From contig CALRNX020000003.1 in NCBI GenBank assembly GCA_943369665.1, forward strand, positions 160,493-224,492: a stretch of DNA of 64,000 bases. Reading direction: 5' to 3'. Under the pieces are notes generated by a model that worked only from the letters and a program-made list of their open reading frames with translations, was not told where the DNA came from and made no database searches. Below are positions 50,997-62,600 of this stretch, in pieces (the first letter of the stretch is position 1; the number at the start of each line of letters is the position of its first letter). The stretch comes from UKL13-3 sp943369665. Its GTDB lineage: Bacteria > Bacteroidota > Bacteroidia > UKL13-3. Made by a program: the position numbers and the translations under genes.

Positions 50997-52439
50997 TTAT
51001 TTACTAGCGTTTTTAATAAAATCGAACAACATTCTAACGGCAACTCCCGTTGCATGTTTTCCTCGGTAACTATCGGCTGCGTTAATAAATGCAGGGCCGG
51101 CAATATCAAAATGCATCCATGGGTAATCAACATATTTTTCCAGGAATTTACCGGCAGTAATAGCGCCTGCTATCGGACCTCCAATGTTTTTCATATCGGC
51201 AAGGTCACTTTTGATAAGCTTGGCGTATTCATCCCAAAACGGAAATTCAACCAAACGCTCATACACATTGTTACCGCTTTCTTTTAAACTTGCTTTTTGT
51301 TGTTCGCTGGCTGTTCCCATGCATACTATTCCGTACTGACCGATAGCAGCAGCTGCTGCCCCCGTGAGTGTTGCAAAATCTAAAACCAATTCGGGTTTGT
51401 ATTTTTTGGCGTAAGCCAATGCATCGGCTAACAACATGCGTCCTTCTGCATCGGTGTTTAATACTTCCACTGTTTGTCCGTCATACATTTTAATCACGTC
51501 TCCGGGTGTATAAGCATTTTCGCCAGGGCGATTATCTGTTGCAGGAACCAAGGCAATAACATGATAAGGAAGTTCCGCTTTGGCAACGGCAAACATTGTG
51601 GCAGCAACTGCTGCACCACCTGCCATATCGCATTTCATGGTATCCATCGAGTTGGGTGTTGGTTTTAAACTTAATCCTCCGGTATCGTATACCACACCTT
51701 TGCCAACCAATACAAGCGGGTGCTTGTTCTTTGTTTTTTTAGGTTTCCATTCCATGATGGTGAATGTTGGCGGTATCTGGCTTCCCATATTTACAGCCAA
51801 TAGCCCTCCCATTTTTAAGGCCTCAATTTGTTTTTTATGCAACACTTCCACTTTGAAGCCCGATTTTTTGCCCATGCTTTTCATCTCATCGGCAAAGGTT
51901 ACAGCATCCAGGTAGGATTGAGGCTCGTTCACGAGGTCCTTTGCTTTGTATACCGATTCGGTGATAATGTTTAAATGTGCGATATCGGTTTTTGAAACTT
52001 TTTTGCTGACAACGGTAATTGTTTTCAGTGTGTTTTTGTCTTTCTCGCTTTTGTATTTTAAAAACTGGTAGTTGCTTAATGCACAACCTTCGGCCACTGC
52101 TAATAATTCGGTTGTCAAATCATCAACTGAAACCAGTTGAACAGAATCGTACTTGTGTGCATTAATGTTTGTACACACTTTGTTACCAACACCTCGCAAT
52201 GATTCTGTTTTTTCGTAAGCCGTTTTTTTCTTATCAAACTCTTCGATGAGTTGGATGAAAACCAAACGGGTAAATTGGTTTACAGTAATAAAGGTATCCT
52301 CGGCTTTTATCTTTTTGTCTATGTAAGCAATTTCATTTTTGGCAAAGCCTAATATTGCCCAGTTCGACTTTTTGTGAGCAAGTATAAATAATGATTCTGT
52401 GGCCGATTGTTTATGGGCGAGTTGAATATCGATATGCAT
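50997..52439 (-). CDS. pepA: Leucyl aminopeptidase, M17 family
   Basis: 480 residues from ATG 52439 (MHIDIQLAHKQS); the frame begins 45 bp earlier but those residues look non-coding. The C-terminal catalytic domain has LVGKGVVYDTGGLSLKP (metal-binding Lys and Asp), MKCDMAGGAAV and the M17 signature NTDAEGRMLLADAL. This cytoplasmic enzyme with two metal ions removes N-terminal residues from peptides. Length fits the family. Confidence 0.94.
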   Translation of the reverse strand: MHIDIQLAHKQSATESLFILAHKKSNWAILGFAKNEIAYIDKKIKAEDTFITVNQFTRLVFIQLIEEFDKKKTAYEKTESLRGVGNKVCTNINAHKYDSVQLVSVDDLTTELLAVAEGCALSNYQFLKYKSEKDKNTLKTITVVSKKVSKTDIAHLNIITESVYKAKDLVNEPQSYLDAVTFADEMKSMGKKSGFKVEVLHKKQIEALKMGGLLAVNMGSQIPPTFTIMEWKPKKTKNKHPLVLVGKGVVYDTGGLSLKPTPNSMDTMKCDMAGGAAVAATMFAVAKAELPYHVIALVPATDNRPGENAYTPGDVIKMYDGQTVEVLNTDAEGRMLLADALAYAKKYKPELVLDFATLTGAAAAAIGQYGIVCMGTASEQQKASLKESGNNVYERLVEFPFWDEYAKLIKSDLADMKNIGGPIAGAITAGKFLEKYVDYPWMHFDIAGPAFINAADSYRGKHATGVAVRMLFDFIKNASK

Positions 52440-52609
52440 GTTTTGTGTTTTTAGCGAATGCGAAAGTATAAAAAAACAGCACATGTAAATAATATGCCGT
52501 TGAATAAGTACTTTTGGGCGTAAATTAAATAGTGGTGCGGAAGATAAGCTTATGCATAAACATAAGTGTTATGGCATTCTGTTTTCTCAATAACTTTAGA
52601 TAAAGAGCA

Positions 52610-53413
52610 ATGGCAAACCATAAAAGTGATGTAAGAGCAAAAAAACATTTGGGTCAGCATTTTTTGACCGATGAAACGATTGCTTTTAATATCGTAAAGG
52701 CGTTAACTGAAAAAAACACAACGGAAGCTGTTCTGGAAATTGGTCCGGGTATGGGTGTGCTCACGCAATTTCTGTTACCCAATCCTGCTTTCAAAACCTA
52801 TGCAATTGATGTAGATAAAGAATCTATTGTATACCTGAAGGATCATTTTCCGTTGCTTGGAGAAAGGTTGATTGAAGGGGATTTCCTGCGATTAAATTTA
52901 AAGGAACTCTTTCCCGGAGGGTTTTCACTTATCGGGAATTTTCCATACAATATTTCATCTCAGATTGTTTTTACATTAATTGAAAACAGGGATATCATAC
53001 CATTGATGGTGGGCATGTTTCAAAAGGAAGTAGGAGAGCGGCTGGCTTCCAAAACGCGCACAAAGGATTACGGAATCCTGAGTGTGTTAACACAAGCCTA
53101 TTTTGATGTGGAGTATTTGTTTACGGTACATGAAAATGTATTTAACCCGCCACCCAAAGTGAAATCGGGAGTGGTAAGGTTAACAAGGAAAGCAACACCA
53201 CCGGATGTAGATGAAAAAGCTTTTTTTAAAGTGGTGAAAGCCGGGTTTAACCAACGCAGAAAAAAATTGCGCAACGCATTGTCACAATTTAAAGTAAAAG
53301 ATGAAATATTGCAGCCAACGGGTTATTTAGAAAAACGAGCCGAAGAGTTGCCATTCGAAGATTTTATTATACTCACTAAAATTATACAACAATATGGAGA
53401 AAATATCGGTTGA
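52610..53413 (+). CDS. rsmA: 16S rRNA (adenine1518/1519-N6)-dimethyltransferase
   Basis: 267 residues. Motifs KKHLGQHFLTD, EIGPGMGVLT (SAM-binding) and IGNFPYNISSQI (catalytic NxPY) are diagnostic of KsgA/RsmA, which dimethylates the 3' end of 16S rRNA during 30S maturation. The stop lies 20 bp inside the following mgtE gene, so the two are overlapping and probably coupled. Confidence 0.97.
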   Translation: MANHKSDVRAKKHLGQHFLTDETIAFNIVKALTEKNTTEAVLEIGPGMGVLTQFLLPNPAFKTYAIDVDKESIVYLKDHFPLLGERLIEGDFLRLNLKELFPGGFSLIGNFPYNISSQIVFTLIENRDIIPLMVGMFQKEVGERLASKTRTKDYGILSVLTQAYFDVEYLFTVHENVFNPPPKVKSGVVRLTRKATPPDVDEKAFFKVVKAGFNQRRKKLRNALSQFKVKDEILQPTGYLEKRAEELPFEDFIILTKIIQQYGENIG

Positions 53414-54755
53414 TATCACTTTGGTAAAACAATTGCAACAGCTTCTCGAATCAGAGAACCGGGAGCAGTTGGAATTGCTATTGGCCGATATGTATCCGCA
53501 GGATATTGCTGAAGTGCTGGACAGGGTGAAGTCGGATGAGGCACGACAGATAATGGGCATGGTGGAATCCGAAAAGTCGATCAAAGTGCTCGTAGAGATG
53601 GAAGAAAATGTACGTGAACATTTTCTGTCGTCATATTCGCCCCAGGAAATAGCCGATAGCTTTATCCAGCATATGGATTCGGATGATGCGGCTTATGTGT
53701 TGGCTAATTTTTCGGTAAAGGATAAAGAAGATGTTATTTCCAATTTAACCGATATTGAGTTTGCTTCCAGTTTATTATCACTCTTAAATTACGAAGAACA
53801 TACTGCCGGAAGTTTGATGGCCGTAGAGTTGGTTAAAGCCAATATTAATTGGACTGTTTCCCAATGTATTGAAGAGATCAGGCGACAGGCCGAAAATGTA
53901 GATAATATTTATGTAGTGTATGTAGTGGATGATTTTGAGCGATTGAACGGGATCATTACGCTAAAGAATTTGATCCTATCCACCCCAACGTCACGCATTG
54001 CTGATGTTTCAAATAAAGAAGTGATTTCAGTATCCACTTCAACCGACTCGGAGGAGATTGCCAATTTGTTTAAAAAATTCGACCTTGTTGTATTGCCGGT
54101 TGTCAATGCTTTGGGGCAGTTGGTTGGCAGAATCACAGTGGATGATGTGGTGGAAGTGATCAAGGAAGAAGCCAACGAAGATTACCAGTTGATGTCGGGT
54201 ATTACCGAAGATGTGGATTCAACGGACAGGGTATGGATCTTATCGAGAGCTCGTTTGCCTTGGTTGCTGATCGGCTTACTTGGGGGAATTGCTTCTTCAC
54301 GGTTTATTGAAATGTATGAAGGCGATCTGCATATTCACCCCGAGATGGCTTTTTTTATGTCGCTTATTGCGGCAATGGGTGGGAATGCAGGAGTACAATC
54401 ATCCGCTATTGTGGTGCAGGGTTTGGCCAATAATACTTTGGGCACCAAAAATATCCTCCCCAAAATATGGAAAGAATTGAGGGTTGCTTTAATCAATGGA
54501 TTGATCTGTTCGGTTTTGTTGCTTAGCTATAATTTATTGTTTTCAAACAGCATGGACCTGAGCATGACGGTGAGTGTTGCATTGCTCAGTGTGATTGTGT
54601 TTGCAACTGTTTTGGGAACATTTATTCCATTGGTTTTGAACCGCATCAAAATAGACCCGGCAATTGCTACCGGTCCATTTATCACCACCACCAATGACTT
54701 GCTGGGATTGGCCGTTTATTTTACCGTAGGCAGGCTTTTGTATGATGTATTTTAA
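53394..54755 (+). CDS. mgtE: Magnesium transporter MgtE
   Basis: 453 residues. Domain order: MgtE N-terminal superhelical domain (about 1-130), a CBS pair (about 130-250, with IYVVYVVDDFERLNGIITL and LVVLPVVNALGQLVGRITV), a connecting helix, then five membrane helices with the pore residues in MGGNAGVQSSAIVVQGLA and a conserved IKIDPAIATGPF near the end. The family length is about 450. The start overlaps rsmA by 20 bp. Confidence 0.96.
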   Translation: MEKISVDITLVKQLQQLLESENREQLELLLADMYPQDIAEVLDRVKSDEARQIMGMVESEKSIKVLVEMEENVREHFLSSYSPQEIADSFIQHMDSDDAAYVLANFSVKDKEDVISNLTDIEFASSLLSLLNYEEHTAGSLMAVELVKANINWTVSQCIEEIRRQAENVDNIYVVYVVDDFERLNGIITLKNLILSTPTSRIADVSNKEVISVSTSTDSEEIANLFKKFDLVVLPVVNALGQLVGRITVDDVVEVIKEEANEDYQLMSGITEDVDSTDRVWILSRARLPWLLIGLLGGIASSRFIEMYEGDLHIHPEMAFFMSLIAAMGGNAGVQSSAIVVQGLANNTLGTKNILPKIWKELRVALINGLICSVLLLSYNLLFSNSMDLSMTVSVALLSVIVFATVLGTFIPLVLNRIKIDPAIATGPFITTTNDLLGLAVYFTVGRLLYDVF

Positions 54756-54824
54756 GATAATGCAACCATTGTGTAAAATTTACGAACTAATAAGTTAAAC
54801 TCGTGCAAAAGAAAAAAGCGATTG

Positions 54825-55757
54825 ATGAGAGTTTTGATTATTGATGAGGTGCATCCATTATTGATGGAAGGTTTGGCCGATCTGGGAATAACGGTTGATT
54901 ATCAACCCTCACTTAAACCGGTTGAAGTTGTAAGTCAATTAAGTGAGTATGATGGGTTAGTGGTTCGCACCAAAATGAATATTGATGAAACCGTTCTTTC
55001 ACAAGCAAACAATCTTAAATTTATAGCCAGGGCCGGAGCAGGGCTGGATAATATTGATACCCGGTATTGCGATCAAAAAGGAATTCGATATGTAAATGCC
55101 GGAGAAGCCAATGCCGATGCGGTAGGCGAACATACCCTTGCGATGCTTCTCAGTTTGTGTACCAAACTGCAAAAGGCTGATAAAGAAGTTCGGAAGGGAA
55201 TTTGGGACCGTAAGGGAAACACCGGCTGGGAGCTCAAAGGCAAAACGGTAGGCATTATTGGTTTTGGGAATACCGGTAAAGCAGTGGCTCAAAAACTTTC
55301 AGGTTTTGGTGTTAGGGTATTGGCTTACGACAGGTACTTAACCCGATACGGAAATCAATTTGCCAGCGAAGCAACCGTAAAGCAAATAAAAGAACTGGCC
55401 GATATTGTCACGTTACATGTTCCGCTCACACCTGAAACCATGATGATGATCGATAAGGATTGGATAGGTGAATGTTTAAAACCAATCGTGCTGCTCAATT
55501 TAAGCAGGGGTAAGGTGGTAAAGCTGGAAGATGTGTTGGAGGGTTTGGAGAGCCAAAAATTGTTGGGAGCAGGGCTGGATGTTTTGGAAAATGAAAACCT
55601 GGAAAAGCTGACACTGGCTGAAAAGATTGTTTTTGAAAAGTTAGGTCGTTTGGAAAATGTGGTCTTATCGCCACATGTGGGAGGATGGACAGCCGAATCG
55701 TATGAAAAAATATCAGCGGTTTTGCTCCAAAAAATCAAAGAGTTAACACAATGTTAA
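54825..55757 (+). CDS. D-2-hydroxyacid dehydrogenase, short phosphoglycerate dehydrogenase type
   Basis: 310 residues from ATG 54825. Rossmann motif GIIGFGNTGKAVAQ, catalytic Arg in LLNLSRGKVV, Glu in GLDVLENE and His in SPHVGGWT. SerA-like enzymes oxidise 3-phosphoglycerate; this form lacks the C-terminal ACT domain, as do many Bacteroidota SerA proteins. Other hydroxyacids are possible. No serB or serC gene is adjacent, so I leave the symbol blank. Confidence 0.85.
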   Translation: MRVLIIDEVHPLLMEGLADLGITVDYQPSLKPVEVVSQLSEYDGLVVRTKMNIDETVLSQANNLKFIARAGAGLDNIDTRYCDQKGIRYVNAGEANADAVGEHTLAMLLSLCTKLQKADKEVRKGIWDRKGNTGWELKGKTVGIIGFGNTGKAVAQKLSGFGVRVLAYDRYLTRYGNQFASEATVKQIKELADIVTLHVPLTPETMMMIDKDWIGECLKPIVLLNLSRGKVVKLEDVLEGLESQKLLGAGLDVLENENLEKLTLAEKIVFEKLGRLENVVLSPHVGGWTAESYEKISAVLLQKIKELTQC

Positions 55758-55850
55758 GTAGTAAAAAAAAATAATTTTTGATATTATACCGCTAATCATT
55801 TTAATTTACCGCTTGGTAAAGGATATACATACAACGTAATTTCACTGTTA

Positions 55851-58800
55851 ATGAAAAAAATATACAACTTTCTATTCGCATTCTTAGGCTTTTGCCTATT
55901 TGCCAATGCACAGTCTCAGTTGGGAGAAATCAGGGGTAAAGTAATTGATGCCAAAACCAAAAAACCGTTGGATTATGTGAGTGTGACCATATTCTTAAAT
56001 GATGTGGTGAAAGCCACAGCCATAACGGATGATGATGGTCAGTATATTGTTAAGACCCTGCAACCGGGTAATTACACTATTAAAGTGGCAAATATTGGCT
56101 ACAATAATGCGGTGATTACAAACGTGAATGTAGTGAGTGATGAGATCACATTTACCAATGTGCCGATGGAGGTAACAGAGGCCGGCCAAGCTTTAAAAGA
56201 GGTTGTTATCGTTAGAAAAAAACCATTGATTGACCCGGATGGTGTAAACAAAAATACCAAAACAGCTAAAGAAATTATGGCATTACCGCAACGTAATCCT
56301 AATGCTATTGCTAATACTGTTGCGGGTGTTGATTCCCGTGCAGGCTCAACGCCAACCTTCAGAGGTTCGCGTGCCGATGGTACAGCTTATTATATTGATG
56401 GTGTGCGTGTACAAGGTGGTTCGAGTGTGAATATTCCTCAGAATGCGATCGACCAGATCCAGGTGATCACCGGTGGTACTCCGGCTCAGTATGGTGACTT
56501 TATCGGGGGAGCTATTTCCATTAATACGAAATCGCCTACTAAAAATTGGTCGAGAAGTTTTGAATACATTACAGCTTCTCCTTTTACCGGATACTTGGAT
56601 AATTCACAATACAATGAATTGCAGATGGGTGTTTCAGGCCCGATCTTGCTTGAGAATAAAGGCAAAGATGATAAAGAACGCGTATTGTTGGGTTTCTCTA
56701 TATATGGTAGTGGTGTATTTCAAAGAGATAGCCGCTTACCTGCTACTGATATTTATAAAGTAAATGATGCCAAACTTCGCCAAATTGAAGAAAATCCATT
56801 GGTTCCGCAAACAGGAGGAGGTTTTATTCCGGCAGGTGAGTATTTGGTAAAAAGCGATTTGGAGCAGGTAGATTATCGCCAAAATGCATCAAACTATCGT
56901 TTTAACCTTCAAGGTAACTTCAATTATCAACCGTCAAAAAATACGAATGTTCGCTTGGGTTACCAAGGTGAGTTTTTCCGAGGTCGCGATTTCAACTATA
57001 CCCAATCGTTGATGAACTACGATAATAACAATTTGCGCCAGGATATGACGGTTCGTACCTATATCCAGTTTACGCAAACATTTGCCAAAAAGGGTGATGA
57101 GGAGGCTAAAAAATCAGTTATCAGCAATGCTTTCTACAGTGTACGTTTCTCTTACGAAAGAAGATTTGTTGAGGTAATGAGTGCTGAACACATGCGCAAT
57201 ATATTTAATTACGGTTTTGTAGGAAATTTTGATAAATATTCAACCACACAATACCAACGTGTCAGTAAAAACTTTGGGGATTCGGCTGATAAATTTTTAT
57301 TACCTAATGGCGATACTTTACGTTTAACAAGTTATGTAAGGGAAGTAGGCCAGGTTGATACAGCTTTGATATACAGACAGTCGGATATGAACCGCATCAA
57401 AGGAAATTATACGCGTTCCATCTATGATTATTATGCGCAAACCGGCAGAACAGTGAGAAGTATCAGTGAGCTGAGAGGGGTAGGAGGTATTGCCAACGGT
57501 GATGAGCCTAACGGTGTTTATTCAAACTTATGGGCAAGTCCGGGAGGAGTACAATCGGGTTATGCAAAAGCAATGAATGAAGCTTATACACTTTATGTGA
57601 TGAGTGAGGCAAGTGTTGCACCTAAGAAAAATCCTAAGGCAAAACATGACTTACAGTTTGGTTTTACCTACGAGCAACAATTTAACAGGAATTACAGTGT
57701 AAGTTCCGGTGGATTATGGGGCTTGATGCGCCAATTGGTAAACACCCAGTTTGCTGGTTATGCTGATACAGCAGCCGTGTATGCTAATTTTGATGCGAAT
57801 GGTGTATTCCAGGATACGATCCGTTTTGACCGTAAAATTGTTGAAGGAACACAAACCAATTTTGACAAGAACTTGCGTAATAAATTGATCGAAATGGGTG
57901 CTACCGATCCGAATGGCAGACCGATTGATAAATTTAGTTTGATCAATACAGATGCTTATGATCCTTCGATGTATTCATTGGATATGTTCACAGCAGATGA
58001 ATTGTTAAATGATGGTAATTCATACGTTTCGTACAATGGATATGATTCAAAAGGAAAGCGTGTAAAAGGAAAACCAAGTATTGAAAGTTTTTTAAATTCT
58101 CCTGAGAACAGAACCATTGGTGCTTACCAACCTGTTTACATGGCAGCATGGTTGCAAGATAAGTTTGTATTTAAAGATCTGATCGTTCGTTTAGGTGTTC
58201 GTATGGAACGTTTTGATGCAAACCAATTGGTGTTAAAAGATCCGTATTCATTGGCTCCAATGTACTCGGTAGGCGATGTAAGAAGAGGTGGACTGAACCT
58301 GGATGCATCAGATATTCCATCTTCAATCGGGGATGATTATACTGTATACGTTGATAATAAAAACACCGATGCAAGTAATTTGAAAGTATCTGGTTTTAGA
58401 AAAGGAAACGATTGGTATGACCGCAACGGAAACCCGGTAACAGATCCAACTTCTTTATACAAACAATCGCAATTGGAAGGTGGAAATGTAGACAGAAATA
58501 CCCCTTATTTGGTCAATGAGGGTCAAACAGTTCCAACCGCAGCTTCATTTACGGATTACTCACCGGATGTGAAATTTTTACCACGTGTTTGGTTCTCTTT
58601 CCCAATATCTACTACTTCTCAGTTCTTCGGTACATATGATGTATTGGCACAACGTCCTACTGAAGCCAATGTTGCAGCTATTGATGATTATTACTACATG
58701 CGTAACAGGCTTTCAGGCGTTATTGCAAATCCGAACTTGAAAATGACCCAGGTAACCGATTACCAAATTGGTTTCCGTCAACAAATAGGACAAGATGCTG

Positions 58801-59636
58801 CATTGCAAATTATTGCTTCATACCGCGAGTACCGCAATTTGATTCAATTGTATCGTTACGTACAAGCATGGCCATATGATTATACTGCTTTTGGAAACCT
58901 GGATTTCTCGACCGTAAAATCTATTCAGTTGGAGTATGAGTTAAGAGAATTGGGCAATGTAAACATCTCCGCTAATTATATGTTGCAATTTGCATCAGGA
59001 ACAGGGTCGAATGCTTCTCAGTCATCTTCTCTTATTCAAGCCGGTATTCCAAGTCAGCGTTCTATTTTCCCGTTGGATTATGATACACGTCATACCATTA
59101 AAGGAACTGTTGATTTCCACTATAAAGAAGGTAAAGAATACAATGGACCTGTTGTGAACGGAAAGAAAATTTTCGAAAATGCCGGTATCAACATGATCTT
59201 CAACTTAACATCTGGAAGACCATATACACAAACTACTAACCCTATTCCGGAAGTACAGTCAGGTGTTGCCACACGTGCTCAGGTGAAAGGAACAATTAAT
59301 GGAGCAAACTTGCCTTCGCAGTTTTTTGCCGATATGAACATTGATAAATATTTTACGATTCGCAGTCAAAGCCTATCAGGCAAAACAACAACTTATCGTC
59401 TGCGTGTTTTTGTTTGGGTACAAAATGTATTTAACAATGTAAATGTATTGAGCGTATACCGTTATACCGGTTCAGCATATGATGATGGATTTATTACTTC
59501 AACTTATGCGGAGTCTCAGTTAAAATCTGCAACCAATGCGCAATCATTAGTTGACTTATACAATGTAAGAATGGTAAATCCGGGCAACTTCGCATTGCCA
59601 CGTTTAACCAGAATAGGTCTTTCATTGTATTTCTAA
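55851..59636 (+). CDS. Large TonB-dependent receptor with carboxypeptidase-like N-domain
   Basis: 1261 residues with a signal peptide (CLFANAQ). A carboxypeptidase-regulatory-like domain (about 25-115: GEIRGKVIDAKTKKPLDYVS) is followed by the TonB plug (RNPNAIANTVAGV, TPTFRGSRADGTAYYIDGVR, QIQVITGGTPAQYGDFIGG) and a long barrel ending LTRIGLSLYF, with terminal Phe. It resembles SusC-like or T9SS-associated receptors but no SusD follows. The next two genes encode a very large surface protein and a PorV-like protein, so it may serve secretion or assembly of that protein rather than glycan import. Confidence 0.92.
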   Translation: MKKIYNFLFAFLGFCLFANAQSQLGEIRGKVIDAKTKKPLDYVSVTIFLNDVVKATAITDDDGQYIVKTLQPGNYTIKVANIGYNNAVITNVNVVSDEITFTNVPMEVTEAGQALKEVVIVRKKPLIDPDGVNKNTKTAKEIMALPQRNPNAIANTVAGVDSRAGSTPTFRGSRADGTAYYIDGVRVQGGSSVNIPQNAIDQIQVITGGTPAQYGDFIGGAISINTKSPTKNWSRSFEYITASPFTGYLDNSQYNELQMGVSGPILLENKGKDDKERVLLGFSIYGSGVFQRDSRLPATDIYKVNDAKLRQIEENPLVPQTGGGFIPAGEYLVKSDLEQVDYRQNASNYRFNLQGNFNYQPSKNTNVRLGYQGEFFRGRDFNYTQSLMNYDNNNLRQDMTVRTYIQFTQTFAKKGDEEAKKSVISNAFYSVRFSYERRFVEVMSAEHMRNIFNYGFVGNFDKYSTTQYQRVSKNFGDSADKFLLPNGDTLRLTSYVREVGQVDTALIYRQSDMNRIKGNYTRSIYDYYAQTGRTVRSISELRGVGGIANGDEPNGVYSNLWASPGGVQSGYAKAMNEAYTLYVMSEASVAPKKNPKAKHDLQFGFTYEQQFNRNYSVSSGGLWGLMRQLVNTQFAGYADTAAVYANFDANGVFQDTIRFDRKIVEGTQTNFDKNLRNKLIEMGATDPNGRPIDKFSLINTDAYDPSMYSLDMFTADELLNDGNSYVSYNGYDSKGKRVKGKPSIESFLNSPENRTIGAYQPVYMAAWLQDKFVFKDLIVRLGVRMERFDANQLVLKDPYSLAPMYSVGDVRRGGLNLDASDIPSSIGDDYTVYVDNKNTDASNLKVSGFRKGNDWYDRNGNPVTDPTSLYKQSQLEGGNVDRNTPYLVNEGQTVPTAASFTDYSPDVKFLPRVWFSFPISTTSQFFGTYDVLAQRPTEANVAAIDDYYYMRNRLSGVIANPNLKMTQVTDYQIGFRQQIGQDAALQIIASYREYRNLIQLYRYVQAWPYDYTAFGNLDFSTVKSIQLEYELRELGNVNISANYMLQFASGTGSNASQSSSLIQAGIPSQRSIFPLDYDTRHTIKGTVDFHYKEGKEYNGPVVNGKKIFENAGINMIFNLTSGRPYTQTTNPIPEVQSGVATRAQVKGTINGANLPSQFFADMNIDKYFTIRSQSLSGKTTTYRLRVFVWVQNVFNNVNVLSVYRYTGSAYDDGFITSTYAESQLKSATNAQSLVDLYNVRMVNPGNFALPRLTRIGLSLYF

Positions 59637-59655
59637 ATCGTTAATTTAATTTATC

Positions 59656-62600
59656 ATGACTAGAGTTATAAATAATATCAAATTATTAAGCCTTTCGAGT
59701 GTGCTGCTTTTATCATTGCAGACATCTTTTGGTAGGGAAAATTTGGGTAAAGCACCGGTTGAAGATCGTCCGAAATCAACTGTTGATCCAAGAATGAAAT
59801 CTGCTGGTTGTGCTTCGGCAACAGCACAAAGAGATTTGGATGTAAACAATGTGCGAACAGCAATTTTGAATGGCGGTGATATGTGGTGGAATTTGAGTAA
59901 CGCTCGTTACGAAGTTCCTAAGGTACAACCGGGCCAGGTGTCAAAACATTCATTGTTTTCGGGTGCATTGTGGATCGGTGGTGTTACCAATGGAAATTTG
60001 CGTATTGCCGCTCAAACTTACCGTCAAAGTGGTAACGACTTTTTCCCTGGAACGTTAACTGTGGGAACAGCTTCTATTTCGGAAGCACGTTGTAAAGAGA
60101 TGGACCGTATCTGGAAAATATCGCTAACAGAATTAAATACTTTTAGAAATACTCCTGATAACTGGCTTACACCAAGTGAAGAAATTGAAAGCTGGCCATG
60201 CATGGGCCGTCCAGAAAATGGCGAAGCCAAATATCTGGCTCCATTTGTGGATGTGGATGGTGATGGTATTTACACTCCAACATTAGGAGATTATCCTTCA
60301 TTTGATCAGAATAATGAGAAAAATATTCCAGATATGATGTTGTTTGTGATTACAAACGATAAAGGAAATATTCATACCGAAACCCAAGGTTTACCGATTG
60401 GATTGGAATTGCATACACAAGCATTTGCATATTCAACCAATGATGAGGTAAACAATATGACTTTCTACCGTACAACGATCTTTAACCGCGGAAGCGAAAC
60501 CATTGATAGTTGTGTATTCGGGCAATGGGTTGATCCTGATTTGGGAAATTACAATGATGATTATGTAGAGTGTGATGTTGCGCGTAATTTAGGTATTTGC
60601 TACAATGGTGATGATAATGATGAAGGTATTTTGGGTTATGGATTAAATCCTCCAAGTGTTGGTGTAAACTTTTTTGAAGGACCACGCAGACCGGATAGTA
60701 CGGAAATTGGCTTAACTAAATTTGTTTACTATAATAATGATTTTTCACCTACCGGTAATCCAAGCAGACCTGAGCATTATTGGGGATATTTGAATGGAAA
60801 ATGGAAAGATGGTACCAATATTACATATGGTGGAAATGGAAAAGGAGGTGCTGATACAGCAAGTTTCATGTTCCCGGGATCTACTGACCCTGCAGGAAGA
60901 ACAGCCTGGACAGAGCGAAATTCACAAAATCAGCCTAGTGACAGACGCTTTTTGCAAACAGCCGGATCGTTTAGTTTGTTACCAGGAGCCGTTAACCGTG
61001 TGACCATTGGTGTAGTATGGGCAAAAGCTTCAAGTGGTGGTGCTACAGGATCTTTTAACTTGTTGAAAGAAGCGAGTGATAAAGCTTATGTACTATTCAA
61101 AAATAATTTCAACCTCATTACTGGTCCGGATGCTCCTCAGTTGGTGATCACTGAGCTTAACCGTAAGTTAGTTGTTAACATGATCGGTACGGATGGCGTT
61201 GAGAATTTTGTGGATTCATTTGCCGGACCATGTACAAATAAAACGGTTTACAGATTCCAAGGTTACCAGATATTCCAATTGGTAACACCAAATATTCCTT
61301 CTGATATTTATGATACAGAGCAAGCTCGCTTAGTGGCTCAGTTTGATGTGCAAGATGGAAACTCGCGTTTGGTGAACTCTTTATTTAGTCCTGAGCTTGA
61401 AGAGAATGTTAAAAAGATAATGGTAACAGGTGGAGATACCGGTATTAGCCATAGCTTCCAAATTACCAAAGATCTATTTGAAACAGGATCAGATCAAACA
61501 TTGGTTAATTTCAAAAACTACCATTACGTGATCATCGCTTATGCAGCAGCATCATCTGATTGTGCAGCAGAGCCTATTCAGTATTTAGCAGGTCGTAAAA
61601 CAGTCGGTCGTAATGAATTGACTGTTTACTCAGCTGTTCCTCACGACAGAAGTATGTTGAACAACGGAACCCAATTAAATGCAGATTACGGGGATGGTTT
61701 ACCTATAACCCAAATTGAAGGAATTGGTAATGGAGGTAAGTCTGTACAATTGTCGCCTCAGTCATTAACAGAAATGTTAAACGCTCCTTATTACACAAAA
61801 AACAGAACGTATATGCCTGGTTATGGACCGATCAACGTTAAAGTGGTTGATCCTTTATTATTACCTGATGGCGATTTTATTCTATACATGAGAGATACAA
61901 CATCAGGGGGAAATAAAAGTGATACCTTATCGGCTCCTGCTACTAAATGGTTTATCAGCTACAATGGCATAGTAAAACAAGGAACGTCAAGCTTATCGAA
62001 ACCAAATGAGCAACTGTTTCCTGAGTGGGGTATTTCAGTGTCTTTGTCGCAAGCTATTTTGCCAGGTGATGCATCATCTACTTCAGATCAGAGCAATGGT
62101 TATATTACCTCAAGTATGACATTCTCAAATGTCACACAACAATGGTTGGGTCATGTGGTTGATGAAGATCCAATTTATTCAAATGCTGTATATGCTTCGG
62201 GGTTAACCCTTGCACCACAGTTTAACTGGATTCGTTCAGGAAACGCTGGTTATCCATTGTTCAACAACCCTGAAACAAACGATATGTTTGTGACAGTCGG
62301 TTCGAATAAAACTGCTTTGGATCCACGCAGAAATTACTCTAAAGTAATTGATGGCAGATGGTCTCCTTATGCATTGGCTTCAAGATGGCGCACTACCTCA
62401 ACGATCAAAATGCCAACGTTTGGTCCCGCTTACGATATTGTAAACAATGGAACAGCGTCATTGGATAACCCTATGTCAGACTTGCATAGTATCCGAATTG
62501 TGTATACCAACGATAAATCACTATGGACACGTTGTGTGGTTTTGGAATCGGGTGAGTATGCAGCTTCTAATATTGGCGGTGCGGAGAAAATGGATATGCG

